Below are positions 1 through 6,721 of a DNA stretch of 24,753 bases, piece by piece. The stretch's first letter is position 1. Every line of letters begins with the position of its first letter. The notes under the pieces are model-generated. The model was not told where the DNA came from and made no database searches. It worked only from the letters and a program-made list of their open reading frames with translations. Source of the stretch: a virus; the IMG/VR virus record IMGVR_UViG_3300007363_000096, positions 1 to 24,753 of that record; one strand, 5' to 3'. Made by a program: the position numbers and the translations under genes.

Positions 1-58
1 GCACACCCGCAGCGATAGCGAGGTGAAACCCGAAGCGGGCGATCAAACCTGCGATCAT
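1..58 (-). CDS. Partial membrane protein (start only), lysis cassette
   Basis: Only the first 19 codons are inside the window; the rest lies beyond the left edge. The peptide begins MIAGLIARFGFHLAIAAGV, which is hydrophobic with a single early Arg, as in a signal anchor or first membrane helix. The ATG at 58 overlaps the stop of the endolysin in an ATGA junction, and a good ribosome binding site (GGGGAGG) sits about seven bases upstream, inside the endolysin gene. A short membrane protein directly after an endolysin is most often an Rz-like inner-membrane spanin or a holin. The visible part cannot decide between them, so the product is inferred from position only. Confidence 0.6.
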   Translation of the reverse strand, partial: MIAGLIARFGFHLAIAAGV

Positions 59-813
59 CCAGACCTCCCCTCAACGGCTGCCTTGACTCGTCTCGATATG
101 ACCAGGATCGCGGCAAACACACCAAGCCCAAGCGCGACGGCTTTGGAATTGGCGCCCGTCTCGAGGATCACGCTTTTGACCGGCGCCATGGTGTTAAGCT
201 CAGACACAGCCTCAAGCGCGCCCTTCATCGTGCTTTCAGCGTAACCCGCGGTGGCCGCGCCACCTGCGGCAATCCCGCCCCATACCGTGCCAGACTTCGG
301 AAGTGGCCGCGTGCTTGGTGCAATCTCGACTTTCTGCGGCATGGACGGCTCGACGGGCTCTTGAACGGGCTCGAGGAATAGCGCCGCCTCTTTTCCTCGA
401 CGTGCGACCAGGCCCGGCAGCACCATCCCGGCCGCCTTTGTCCAGCGCCCGAACTCCTGCCCCGCTGCTTCCCACGCGGTTTCGTTGACGCGCTTCAGTA
501 GCGTGGATTTCTGCAAGGCGCCCGTGCCTAGGTTGTACGAAAACGACACGAGCGCATCGAATTGGTTTTGGTTGAGCGCGACGGTTGTCATACGCTCGAC
601 GGCGCTTTCGTGCTTCGCGATCTCCGCGAGCAAGCGCGCCTCGGCATCCGCGCGTGTCCAGCGCATGTTCTCCTTAACGCCCTCGGTGCAACCCCAGCCG
701 ATTGTCAGAACGCCAGCCGGGCAGCGATAGGCCACGCAGCTCCCATCCGGTTGCGCCCGGTGGTAGCCTTCGAATTCCTTGATCATGTCAAGGCCACGGG
801 TCGATAGTTTCAT
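55..813 (-). CDS. Endolysin, GH24 lysozyme with C-terminal membrane segment
   Basis: A 252-residue lysozyme that would cleave the glycan strands of host peptidoglycan at the end of infection. The GH24 core covers about residues 5-148. The likely catalytic Glu is E15 in EFEG, and the C-x5-T motif is C31 and T37 within CPAGVLTIGWG. About 15 residues separate Glu and Cys, against the usual eight, so there is a small insertion (about 17-27). NQFDALVSFSYNLG (83-96) is the conserved helix of the family. After a Pro-rich linker (150-172) comes a non-lysozyme tail with a Gly/Ala-rich stretch (179-190) and a hydrophobic segment (226-240) ending in RRVK, which looks like a C-terminal membrane anchor or holin-like domain. 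There is no N-terminal signal peptide. The start is weakly supported, since the 27-base gap upstream has no strong ribosome binding site. The enzyme assignment is secure; the role of the tail is inferred. Confidence 0.93.
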   Translation of the reverse strand: MKLSTRGLDMIKEFEGYHRAQPDGSCVAYRCPAGVLTIGWGCTEGVKENMRWTRADAEARLLAEIAKHESAVERMTTVALNQNQFDALVSFSYNLGTGALQKSTLLKRVNETAWEAAGQEFGRWTKAAGMVLPGLVARRGKEAALFLEPVQEPVEPSMPQKVEIAPSTRPLPKSGTVWGGIAAGGAATAGYAESTMKGALEAVSELNTMAPVKSVILETGANSKAVALGLGVFAAILVISRRVKAAVEGRSG

Positions 814-840
814 GTCTGTACCACGTATGGGTAAAATATC

Positions 841-1743
841 TCAGCTCACCGTTGTCCACGTGCGGCCTGCAACAGCGGCCATCGACGCACCGGCCCAATT
901 GATATTATCATTCGATATGGCTGTGTTCCAAACCGCGAACTCTGTCATGTATCCGGTGTAATTGTTGCCGAACGTAACCCCAATTTCGATTAGGTTTGTG
1001 TCTGTGTATGAACCGATTGAAGTGGCCGCGAGTGGCGTGCCCTCAGCACCGTTGAAGAACGGCTCGACGTTCGCCCCGTCAAAACGCGCGCCCGCTACGC
1101 AGTTCATTGCAACGGCTTCTGATGCGACATCGGCGCTCGTGTGGCTGCTGGTGTAGTGATGCATCTGGACGACTGGCGTCCCCTTGAAGGCCAAGCCAAC
1201 GCGCGTCTGGATTTGCCAGAGCTGATTGTTTTGATACGGCAGCGAGTTGTTAGGCGCGACAGTCGGGCGGGCCACGGCCAGATGAGTGTAAGCCGTTGAC
1301 GTTATAAGCGTGCTACCCGCAGTGCCTCTCACATACGGGCCGGTTGGGAAATAGACAGTCGGCAACCCGTTGAGGTTTGTATGCAGAGTGCCGGCCGTAA
1401 CGACAAACGGCTGAAGAGAAGCCCCCGCCGTTCCGAAATTGCGCCCGTTGCCGCTCTGATCGTACCACGTGACAATCCGCCCGTCCGACCCGCCGACAAA
1501 CGACGTTAGAGCGGCAGTATCAACAAGCCCGTCTCCGTCGAAACCAATGTCTTGTTCTGCGTTGTCGCTGACGCGGCGCACACGATAGGCCGATCCACCG
1601 TATCCACTTCGCAAACGGCGGTAGGCCGAGATCATTGCATTCGGCGTTACGGTCACGTCGTCGAATTCGTCGGCAGCACCAGTCGGGGCACCTCCTGTAG
1701 GCGTTGCGTATGTCGGCGATTTGACAAGAATAACCCGACCCAT
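841..1743 (-). CDS. Tail fibre/host-recognition protein with GH54-like motif
   Basis: A 300-residue protein, the last of four fibre-type genes. Residues about 40-105 contain AYRVRRVSDNAEQDIGF, then TAALTSFVGG and VTWYDQSGNGRNF. This combination is characteristic of the alpha-L-arabinofuranosidase B catalytic family (GH54 type, Pfam ArabFuran-catal), which has been carried into many phage and bacterial surface proteins. The remaining 200 residues look like a beta-sandwich of the concanavalin A/laminin G kind, for example FNGAEGTPLAATSIGSYT and MTEFAVWNTAIS. The protein probably binds a host surface polysaccharide. Whether it cuts sugar is unknown, as catalytic residues could not be verified by eye. 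A ribosome binding site (AAAGGGG) precedes the ATG, 11 bases after the previous gene. No trimerising coiled coil is visible. Confidence 0.75.
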   Translation of the reverse strand: MGRVILVKSPTYATPTGGAPTGAADEFDDVTVTPNAMISAYRRLRSGYGGSAYRVRRVSDNAEQDIGFDGDGLVDTAALTSFVGGSDGRIVTWYDQSGNGRNFGTAGASLQPFVVTAGTLHTNLNGLPTVYFPTGPYVRGTAGSTLITSTAYTHLAVARPTVAPNNSLPYQNNQLWQIQTRVGLAFKGTPVVQMHHYTSSHTSADVASEAVAMNCVAGARFDGANVEPFFNGAEGTPLAATSIGSYTDTNLIEIGVTFGNNYTGYMTEFAVWNTAISNDNINWAGASMAAVAGRTWTTVS

Positions 1744-1754
1744 GCCGTGCCCCT

Positions 1755-2759
1755 TTATGGCAGCTGGAAAGTCAATTCGACAAGCAAGCCAAGCGGCTCG
1801 GTTGTCGAGACTGCATCAACGTCAATTCGGATAATGTCACCCGTCGCAACGTCATCATTTCCGGTATCAATGGCAGCCGGCGTTGCCGCCGTCGCGCTGT
1901 CCGTCTCGCCGCTGTCGATCGTGATCTTGGTTGTCAGCATGTCGGCGGCTTGCGTGACATTGTGAATTTGGATGTCCGTTGTTCCCGTGGTTCCGGCCGT
2001 GCGAACAGCCGCCGCCACGCCGACAAGGTTGTATCCGTTCAGCACGCTTGGAACGCGCCAAAACAGATCGCCAGCACCGTCCCCCGTTGTCACGTCGGTG
2101 GCGTCGGAAAACACAAGCAGGCTGATAACGGTTTTGCCAAAGTCGGAGCCAGCGAATCCATCCGGCGTAAGCGCCCGGCCGGTATCGGTTCCGGTCGTTG
2201 TCTCGGCCGCCGTTGCCAGCTCGACGACGCCAGACGCGGAATCCGACGCTGCCGCGATTGTGAGATTTGTTCCCGAGAACGCAAGCGGGCTGGATGGCGT
2301 CCAGTAGGCGATATTGCCGGCGCTATCGTCAAAGAACAGGCCGGAGTCAGCGCCCGGATCTGTTGCCAACGCCGCGATCTCGGTCAACAACTCATCAAGC
2401 GTCACTGTCCAAACCGTGCCGCTCGAGCTGACTGTCACGTCACCATACGTGCCGTCGAGCAGCATCAAATCCGACTCGGCGCCCGTGCTGTCTTTGAAAC
2501 GGATCACGGTCTTGCCGCCCGTGTCGGCGGCATAGAGGCGCCCAACATTTGCGCTCGGCGTGCCAGGGCTCGCGTTCTCGTCGAAGTCGATATGTGCCGT
2601 GATCTTGCCCTTGCCCGTGCGGTCCAGGCTATCCGTCAGCGCGGCCTCGAGATCGTCAAGCGTATCATTCCAGTGATCCTCATCGATCGTGGTGCCCTCG
2701 ACTGCTGGATTCCACGAATTCGATGGTGCGGTATATGTGCCGGAAGCGTCTCTCGACAT
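1755..2759 (-). CDS. Tail fibre protein with shared N-terminal module
   Basis: A 334-residue fibre-like protein rich in Thr, Ser, Gly, Ala and Asp. The first 60 residues (MSRDASGTYTAPSN, later LTDSLDRTGKGKITAH) parallel the start of the collar-domain fibre at 3305-4261, which suggests that both use the same kind of particle-binding module. Residues about 175-205 (ASGVVELATAAETTTGTDTG, then RALTPDGFAGS) match the repeat of phage tail fibres seen after shaft regions. The C-terminal third (about 215-334) is a beta-rich domain, probably the receptor-contacting tip. It follows the 180-residue fibre protein after a short gap of six bases; the ATG is preceded by a rather distant AAAGGG. The fibre role is well supported by composition, motifs and context; the receptor is unknown. 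Confidence 0.8.
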   Translation of the reverse strand: MSRDASGTYTAPSNSWNPAVEGTTIDEDHWNDTLDDLEAALTDSLDRTGKGKITAHIDFDENASPGTPSANVGRLYAADTGGKTVIRFKDSTGAESDLMLLDGTYGDVTVSSSGTVWTVTLDELLTEIAALATDPGADSGLFFDDSAGNIAYWTPSSPLAFSGTNLTIAAASDSASGVVELATAAETTTGTDTGRALTPDGFAGSDFGKTVISLLVFSDATDVTTGDGAGDLFWRVPSVLNGYNLVGVAAAVRTAGTTGTTDIQIHNVTQAADMLTTKITIDSGETDSATAATPAAIDTGNDDVATGDIIRIDVDAVSTTEPLGLLVELTFQLP

Positions 2760-2765
2760 GCTGCG

Positions 2766-3308
2766 TCAACCCTTTTTCGATGCTTCAATTACGAGCGCGG
2801 CCATAGCCTGCTGAATCGCCGAAACCTGATCTTTCAGCGTGGCAACCTCAGCCGCGATTGCCACGATTTGAGCCTGGAGCGCCGATACGTCGGCGCTCGG
2901 CGTGCCGTTACCTGGTTCCGGCGCGATGATCTCGCCGGCCTGCGAAAACTGCACCGTGATGGCCTCACGATTTTCGAAGGCGTCGAACGATTGCACGGGC
3001 GTAACCGGAATTTCGGAATATCCCGGCTTGTGTGTCGCCGTTCCCTTCACCGTGAATATCGCCACCGTGTCACGTGTCGCGCTGGTGATGACGAGCGTCC
3101 CGCGATTATCGGCGGTTCCGCCTGCGTCCCATGTCGCGACATACTGCGAGACATCCGGGTTGCGCTTCCCAAGCATCGCATGAGAAACACAAATCACGGT
3201 CGTCTCATCTGCCGATTTCGCGTTGTATGACAGCCCGCCCCCGCCCGGATCTCCGCGCGTCGTCTTGGCGTCAAAGCGCCATGGAATGCCGCCGATTTGA
3301 TCTGTCAT
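2766..3308 (-). CDS. Small fibre-associated protein with C-terminal coiled coil
   Basis: A 180-residue protein starting MTDQIGGIPWRFDAKTTRGD. This start is chosen because its ATG forms an ATGA overlap with the stop of the upstream fibre gene; an in-frame ATG at 3323 would add MDHQT and a 19-base overlap. The N-terminal part resembles the small phage virion proteins with a DPGxGxLxxN start, seen beside fibre genes, and contains a compact beta domain up to about residue 125. A Pro/Gly linker (130-137) leads to a predicted coiled coil at 138-175 (VSALQAQIVAIAAEVATLKD), with hydrophobic residues at heptad spacing. Such a coil could trimerise the protein or dock it to a fibre. Exact function is unknown; a fibre accessory or connector is the best guess from its place among fibre genes. 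Confidence 0.72.
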   Translation of the reverse strand: MTDQIGGIPWRFDAKTTRGDPGGGGLSYNAKSADETTVICVSHAMLGKRNPDVSQYVATWDAGGTADNRGTLVITSATRDTVAIFTVKGTATHKPGYSEIPVTPVQSFDAFENREAITVQFSQAGEIIAPEPGNGTPSADVSALQAQIVAIAAEVATLKDQVSAIQQAMAALVIEASKKG

Positions 3309-4261
3309 AGTTTGATGATCCATGTGCCGAGAAATGCCGGAGGCATGTTGCTGTGCGCCGCGTTGCTGCCGGCCGATGCGGTGGTGAAAGTGTGAGTATG
3401 GGAGCCTGAACTGCCCGTGTTCGCCGTTGTCGTCGTGAAATCGACAGTTTGCGCATTGTTAACGGTGGTTGCTGCGCCGTATACGCCGGCCGTATAAGTA
3501 TGCGTATGTGCGCCATCTGAGCTAGTTGTTCCAGTGTGGGTGTGCGACGGCATCTGAGATTCAGTCAGCGTGTGCGTTTCTGTGCCGCCTGACGCACCGT
3601 TGGTCGTGTCATTTGTTATGATAGACCCGAGCCGGCCCGCTGCGCTCGAGCCCATATCATCAAGGCCGAAGAACGAGCGCCCGCGCAGGTCTGGCAGCGT
3701 GATCGTTTTGTTGGCCGCAAAGTCGGCCGCAGCCGACGCACCCCTGCCACTAGAGACCGGACAGACCGTGTTGCTGTAGCTGTTCCATAGCAGCTCAAAT
3801 AGATCCTCGACATCCGCCGCCGCACGCTCGGTGCCGCCGCTTGATGAGTTTCCGACTGTGCGGCCGTTGGCCCTGACCCACCCTGTCGGCGCCGTTGTGC
3901 TGACATAGGGCAGCATCAGGCCCGTGGGCATCGCGCCAAGGATCTGGCCGGCTGCGTTGGCAATGCCATCGCTTGAGAATGACGCGACCTCGGCGCCACC
4001 CGCAGCCACGCCGATCACGTCGGCAGACTTGCGATATAGGCCCGTGTTCGTATCCGAGCCGAACGCCATGGACGGCGTGGATGCAGACCCGTTGGCAGCC
4101 TTGAACTGCCCCGTCATGGTGGTTTGGCCGTCACGGGCCAGCGAGCCGGTTATTTCGGTGCCAAGGTCGTTGAAGTTCCCTTGTACCGGCGAGGCGGCGA
4201 CTTGATCGCCAGCCGATATTGTATTGGGCAACGAATACGTGCCCGAGCCATTACGAGGCAT
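3305..4261 (-). CDS. Tail fibre protein with collar (HxH) tip domain
   Basis: A 318-residue fibre. Residues 1-55 (PRNGSGTYSLPNT, later ITGSLARDGQTTMTGQ) form a presumed attachment module shared with the fibre at 1755-2759. GSASTPSMAFGSDTNTGLYR (58-77) is the typical shaft-to-tip motif of phage fibres. From about residue 110 the protein matches phage tail collar/microcystin-dependent-protein domains: GLMLPYVSTTAPTGWVRANG, ITLPDLRGRSFFGLDDMG, and the close AHSNMPPAFLGTWIIKL. Three HTH tripeptides (SHTHTG, AHTHTY, SHTHTF) in the last 80 residues follow the HxH pattern that coordinates metal ions along the axis of T4 fibre tips. The gene lies 33 bases after the largest ejection-type gene and has an AGGGAA ribosome binding site. 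A host-receptor-binding role is very likely. Confidence 0.88.
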   Translation of the reverse strand: MPRNGSGTYSLPNTISAGDQVAASPVQGNFNDLGTEITGSLARDGQTTMTGQFKAANGSASTPSMAFGSDTNTGLYRKSADVIGVAAGGAEVASFSSDGIANAAGQILGAMPTGLMLPYVSTTAPTGWVRANGRTVGNSSSGGTERAAADVEDLFELLWNSYSNTVCPVSSGRGASAAADFAANKTITLPDLRGRSFFGLDDMGSSAAGRLGSIITNDTTNGASGGTETHTLTESQMPSHTHTGTTSSDGAHTHTYTAGVYGAATTVNNAQTVDFTTTTANTGSSGSHTHTFTTASAGSNAAHSNMPPAFLGTWIIKL

Positions 4262-4294
4262 CGTTTATTCCCTGATGGGAACGCGAGACAGGGT

Positions 4295-6721
4295 TTAGCG
4301 GTCGTATTGAGCGGCGCCGCTCGCGCCCAAGGCGCCGAGAGACGGATTGCGCGGGCGCAATGTCGGAGAAATCGCAGACTGCGCGGCAACGTAGCCGGTC
4401 GCGTTTCCGACCGGCGTTGAACGCATAATGGTCTGCGTGATCTTCGCAATCGGGCCGTTGAAGCTCCCGAGTGCGGAGAGCAACGCCTGCCCCCATTGTC
4501 CGCCGTAGAATAGGTTGCCGACAGCCGAGCTTGACGGATTCGGATCTTTGTAGGCGAGATCTTTCATAGCCGCACCGAAGCGGCGAATGGTTGCCAACTC
4601 GGCTGGCGTGTAAAGTTCCTTCAACACCGAGCCCTGCTGACTAAACGCCTCGTCGATGCGCTTGGTGATCATCGTCGGCGTGTGAAGTTCGCCCGACGAT
4701 GTTTTGACGAGGTTCATCCAATGCGCCAGCCTGATGTCATTCCAGATCGGGGCGGCTTGATCCTTTGGCAGATACTTAAACGCGCCCTGCTTGATGCGGC
4801 GCACGGCTTCCAACGTCGCTTGCTTTGGGCCGCTGCCAGGGTTTGTTCCGAACAACTCGCGCACGATGGATTCGGGCGCTAGGTCGTCTTTCTTGACGAT
4901 CTTGTCGATCAGCGCGCCGCCCGCGCTGCGTTGTCCCGTCTTATCTGTTGGCCCAAATATCTGCTTCATTTCGCGCGTGCGGTCGCGCGCGACACGCAAC
5001 GTCGCCGCCGCGTTGGCGTCACCTTTCAATAGCGCCGCCTCGGCCGCATCATCGATCCACTTGTTGAAGCCTTCATAGACGCGACCAGCAGCGACACCAT
5101 CAAAATCACCAGACTGCGCGCCCTTCATCATTTGGAACAAGTTCCGGCGCATTGTATCAACGCTCGGCGTTTTGACATTGCCGAGGAATTCGTCGGCCTC
5201 TGCCGGTGCGCCGCCCTTTTTATAGTTCCTCAGCGTGTCCAGCATCGCGCTGGCCTTGGGCGCCGTGTCTTTGGTCAGGCTTCCGGCCAGATCATCCAAG
5301 CTTGTTGCGATTGACTTGGGCAGCAGTTCTAGCGCTTCTGGCGTGGCTTCAAGCGTGCCAACCTGCTTCCAGACCAAATTTTCATCAACCTTGGCCGCAT
5401 CCCGCGCCGATCGGACGCCTGACCGGATACCCTCTCCGACATCACCCGGCCGCGTTCCCGTCGCCACGCGACCAGGGTTGATCGCCCGCGCAATACTCTT
5501 CTCGCCACCGCCTAGCGCCGCCTCAGAGATAGCCGCCGCTTGACGCTGATCAAACGCCTGAATTGTGTCCTTTGCCGTCTCGCCGAAGGCGCCGTAGCGC
5601 ATGGCCTTTTCGTTCAGCAGACGGCCCGGATCTTTCGTCAACTGGCCGCGTGTTACGGGCAAATCGAATTCCTTCCCGCGCACCGATTGGCCCGCGATGA
5701 CAGGATCTCGAATGGCTGCGTATTTCTGCGCGAACTCCTTTGCGACATCTGCTGTCATGTCGGCCGGGTCGAATCCAGCATCCTGGGCAATCTTTGCGCC
5801 CTTCGGCGTCAACTGCCCCGTGCCCTTGTTGACCAATCCCGGCTCGGTGACGAGCTTGCGCCACAGCAGGCCAAGCCCAGGTGATAGCGTCTCAGCAACG
5901 CCGCCGACAGCAGCGGCAGCCGTTGCGCGGCCGATGTCTGGCGCCTGCTCGGATCCAGCGCGGCGCGCAGCCAGATCGCCGCCAACGCTGGTTGCGAACG
6001 CCCCGCCCGCCTGCCCCATGGCCTTGAATGGCAGGCTGAGGCTCTTGGTCAGGCCACCCATGACGCGCCCGCCGATGATATACGGCAAGGATTGAAGGCC
6101 GACGTTGTTGATGTCCTCGAGATCAAGTCCAGGCTTGTTGACGTAGGCAACAGCCTCTTGACCGTTTTTGTCACGGTAGCGCACCACGTCGGCGCCGTAT
6201 TGGTCCTTATCCATGCCGATAAAGCGCTTGCCGAGTGCGTTTCTCACAATATCGGCGTGCGCCCTGTCATCCGGCGTCAACGCCTGACCGGCTGTGATCT
6301 GGCGATAAGAGGCCCGCGCCGCATCGCTATTGTCGTCATAGATCTCATTTTCGAGCACGCGCGAGATGGCTGGCGCGTTCGCGTAGCGCGGATCTTTGCG
6401 GCCGGTGATATTGTTATCCATCCATTCCAGCCAGCCCTCGTTCTTCGGATCTTTGAACGTGGCGGCCTTTGGCGCTTCGGCAACGCGCGGCGCTGGTTGC
6501 GGCGCGGCTTCAACGCCTTCGAATAGTCGTTTACTCCATGCGGGCTTCTGAGGTTCTGGCATCTGTTCCGGTTGCTGCGGCTGCGCCCTCTGCATGGGCC
6601 TCGGCGCTGCCGGGCGCTCGTCAAATCCAGGCCGCTCGATTGGTGCCGGGCGCTGAATTGGCGCTTGAACCTCAGTGGCTTCGGCTTGGCCAGAAAACAG
6701 CAGATCAGACCATTTGCCCAT
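4295..6721 (-). CDS. Large internal virion/ejection-type protein
   Basis: At 808 residues, the longest protein in the window. It sits at the position of the large ejection protein of short-tailed phages, after the adaptor, nozzle and smaller internal proteins and before the fibres. The N-terminal 100 residues are Pro/Gln/Arg-rich and disordered-looking, and hold two copies of a short motif, KWSDLLFSG (3-11) and AWSKRLFEG (61-69). Residues about 205-290 are rich in Gly and Ala with amphipathic stretches (IGGRVMGGLTKSLSLPFKAM), a plausible membrane-interacting region. The remainder is mostly helical and charged. No catalytic motif is recognised. The start ATG overlaps the upstream stop (TGATG). 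The inferred role is entry with the DNA and formation of the channel across the cell envelope; the assignment rests on size, composition and context. Confidence 0.7.
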   Translation of the reverse strand: MGKWSDLLFSGQAEATEVQAPIQRPAPIERPGFDERPAAPRPMQRAQPQQPEQMPEPQKPAWSKRLFEGVEAAPQPAPRVAEAPKAATFKDPKNEGWLEWMDNNITGRKDPRYANAPAISRVLENEIYDDNSDAARASYRQITAGQALTPDDRAHADIVRNALGKRFIGMDKDQYGADVVRYRDKNGQEAVAYVNKPGLDLEDINNVGLQSLPYIIGGRVMGGLTKSLSLPFKAMGQAGGAFATSVGGDLAARRAGSEQAPDIGRATAAAAVGGVAETLSPGLGLLWRKLVTEPGLVNKGTGQLTPKGAKIAQDAGFDPADMTADVAKEFAQKYAAIRDPVIAGQSVRGKEFDLPVTRGQLTKDPGRLLNEKAMRYGAFGETAKDTIQAFDQRQAAAISEAALGGGEKSIARAINPGRVATGTRPGDVGEGIRSGVRSARDAAKVDENLVWKQVGTLEATPEALELLPKSIATSLDDLAGSLTKDTAPKASAMLDTLRNYKKGGAPAEADEFLGNVKTPSVDTMRRNLFQMMKGAQSGDFDGVAAGRVYEGFNKWIDDAAEAALLKGDANAAATLRVARDRTREMKQIFGPTDKTGQRSAGGALIDKIVKKDDLAPESIVRELFGTNPGSGPKQATLEAVRRIKQGAFKYLPKDQAAPIWNDIRLAHWMNLVKTSSGELHTPTMITKRIDEAFSQQGSVLKELYTPAELATIRRFGAAMKDLAYKDPNPSSSAVGNLFYGGQWGQALLSALGSFNGPIAKITQTIMRSTPVGNATGYVAAQSAISPTLRPRNPSLGALGASGAAQYDR

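Noticed and set aside
1950-3230. Long open frame (426 codons) on the plus strand opposite the fibre genes
   Set aside because: It lies antisense to two well-supported fibre genes, is rich in Arg, Cys and His as expected of a GC-rich shadow frame, and matches no family.
3309-3323. Upstream ATG (MDHQT) for the small fibre-associated protein
   Set aside because: The ATG at 3308 gives the usual ATGA overlap and the family-like start MTDQIGG.
4262-4294. Hairpin around CCCTG...CAGGG before the collar fibre gene
   Set aside because: The stem is only five base pairs with a long loop and no T run; too weak to call a terminator or a regulatory structure.
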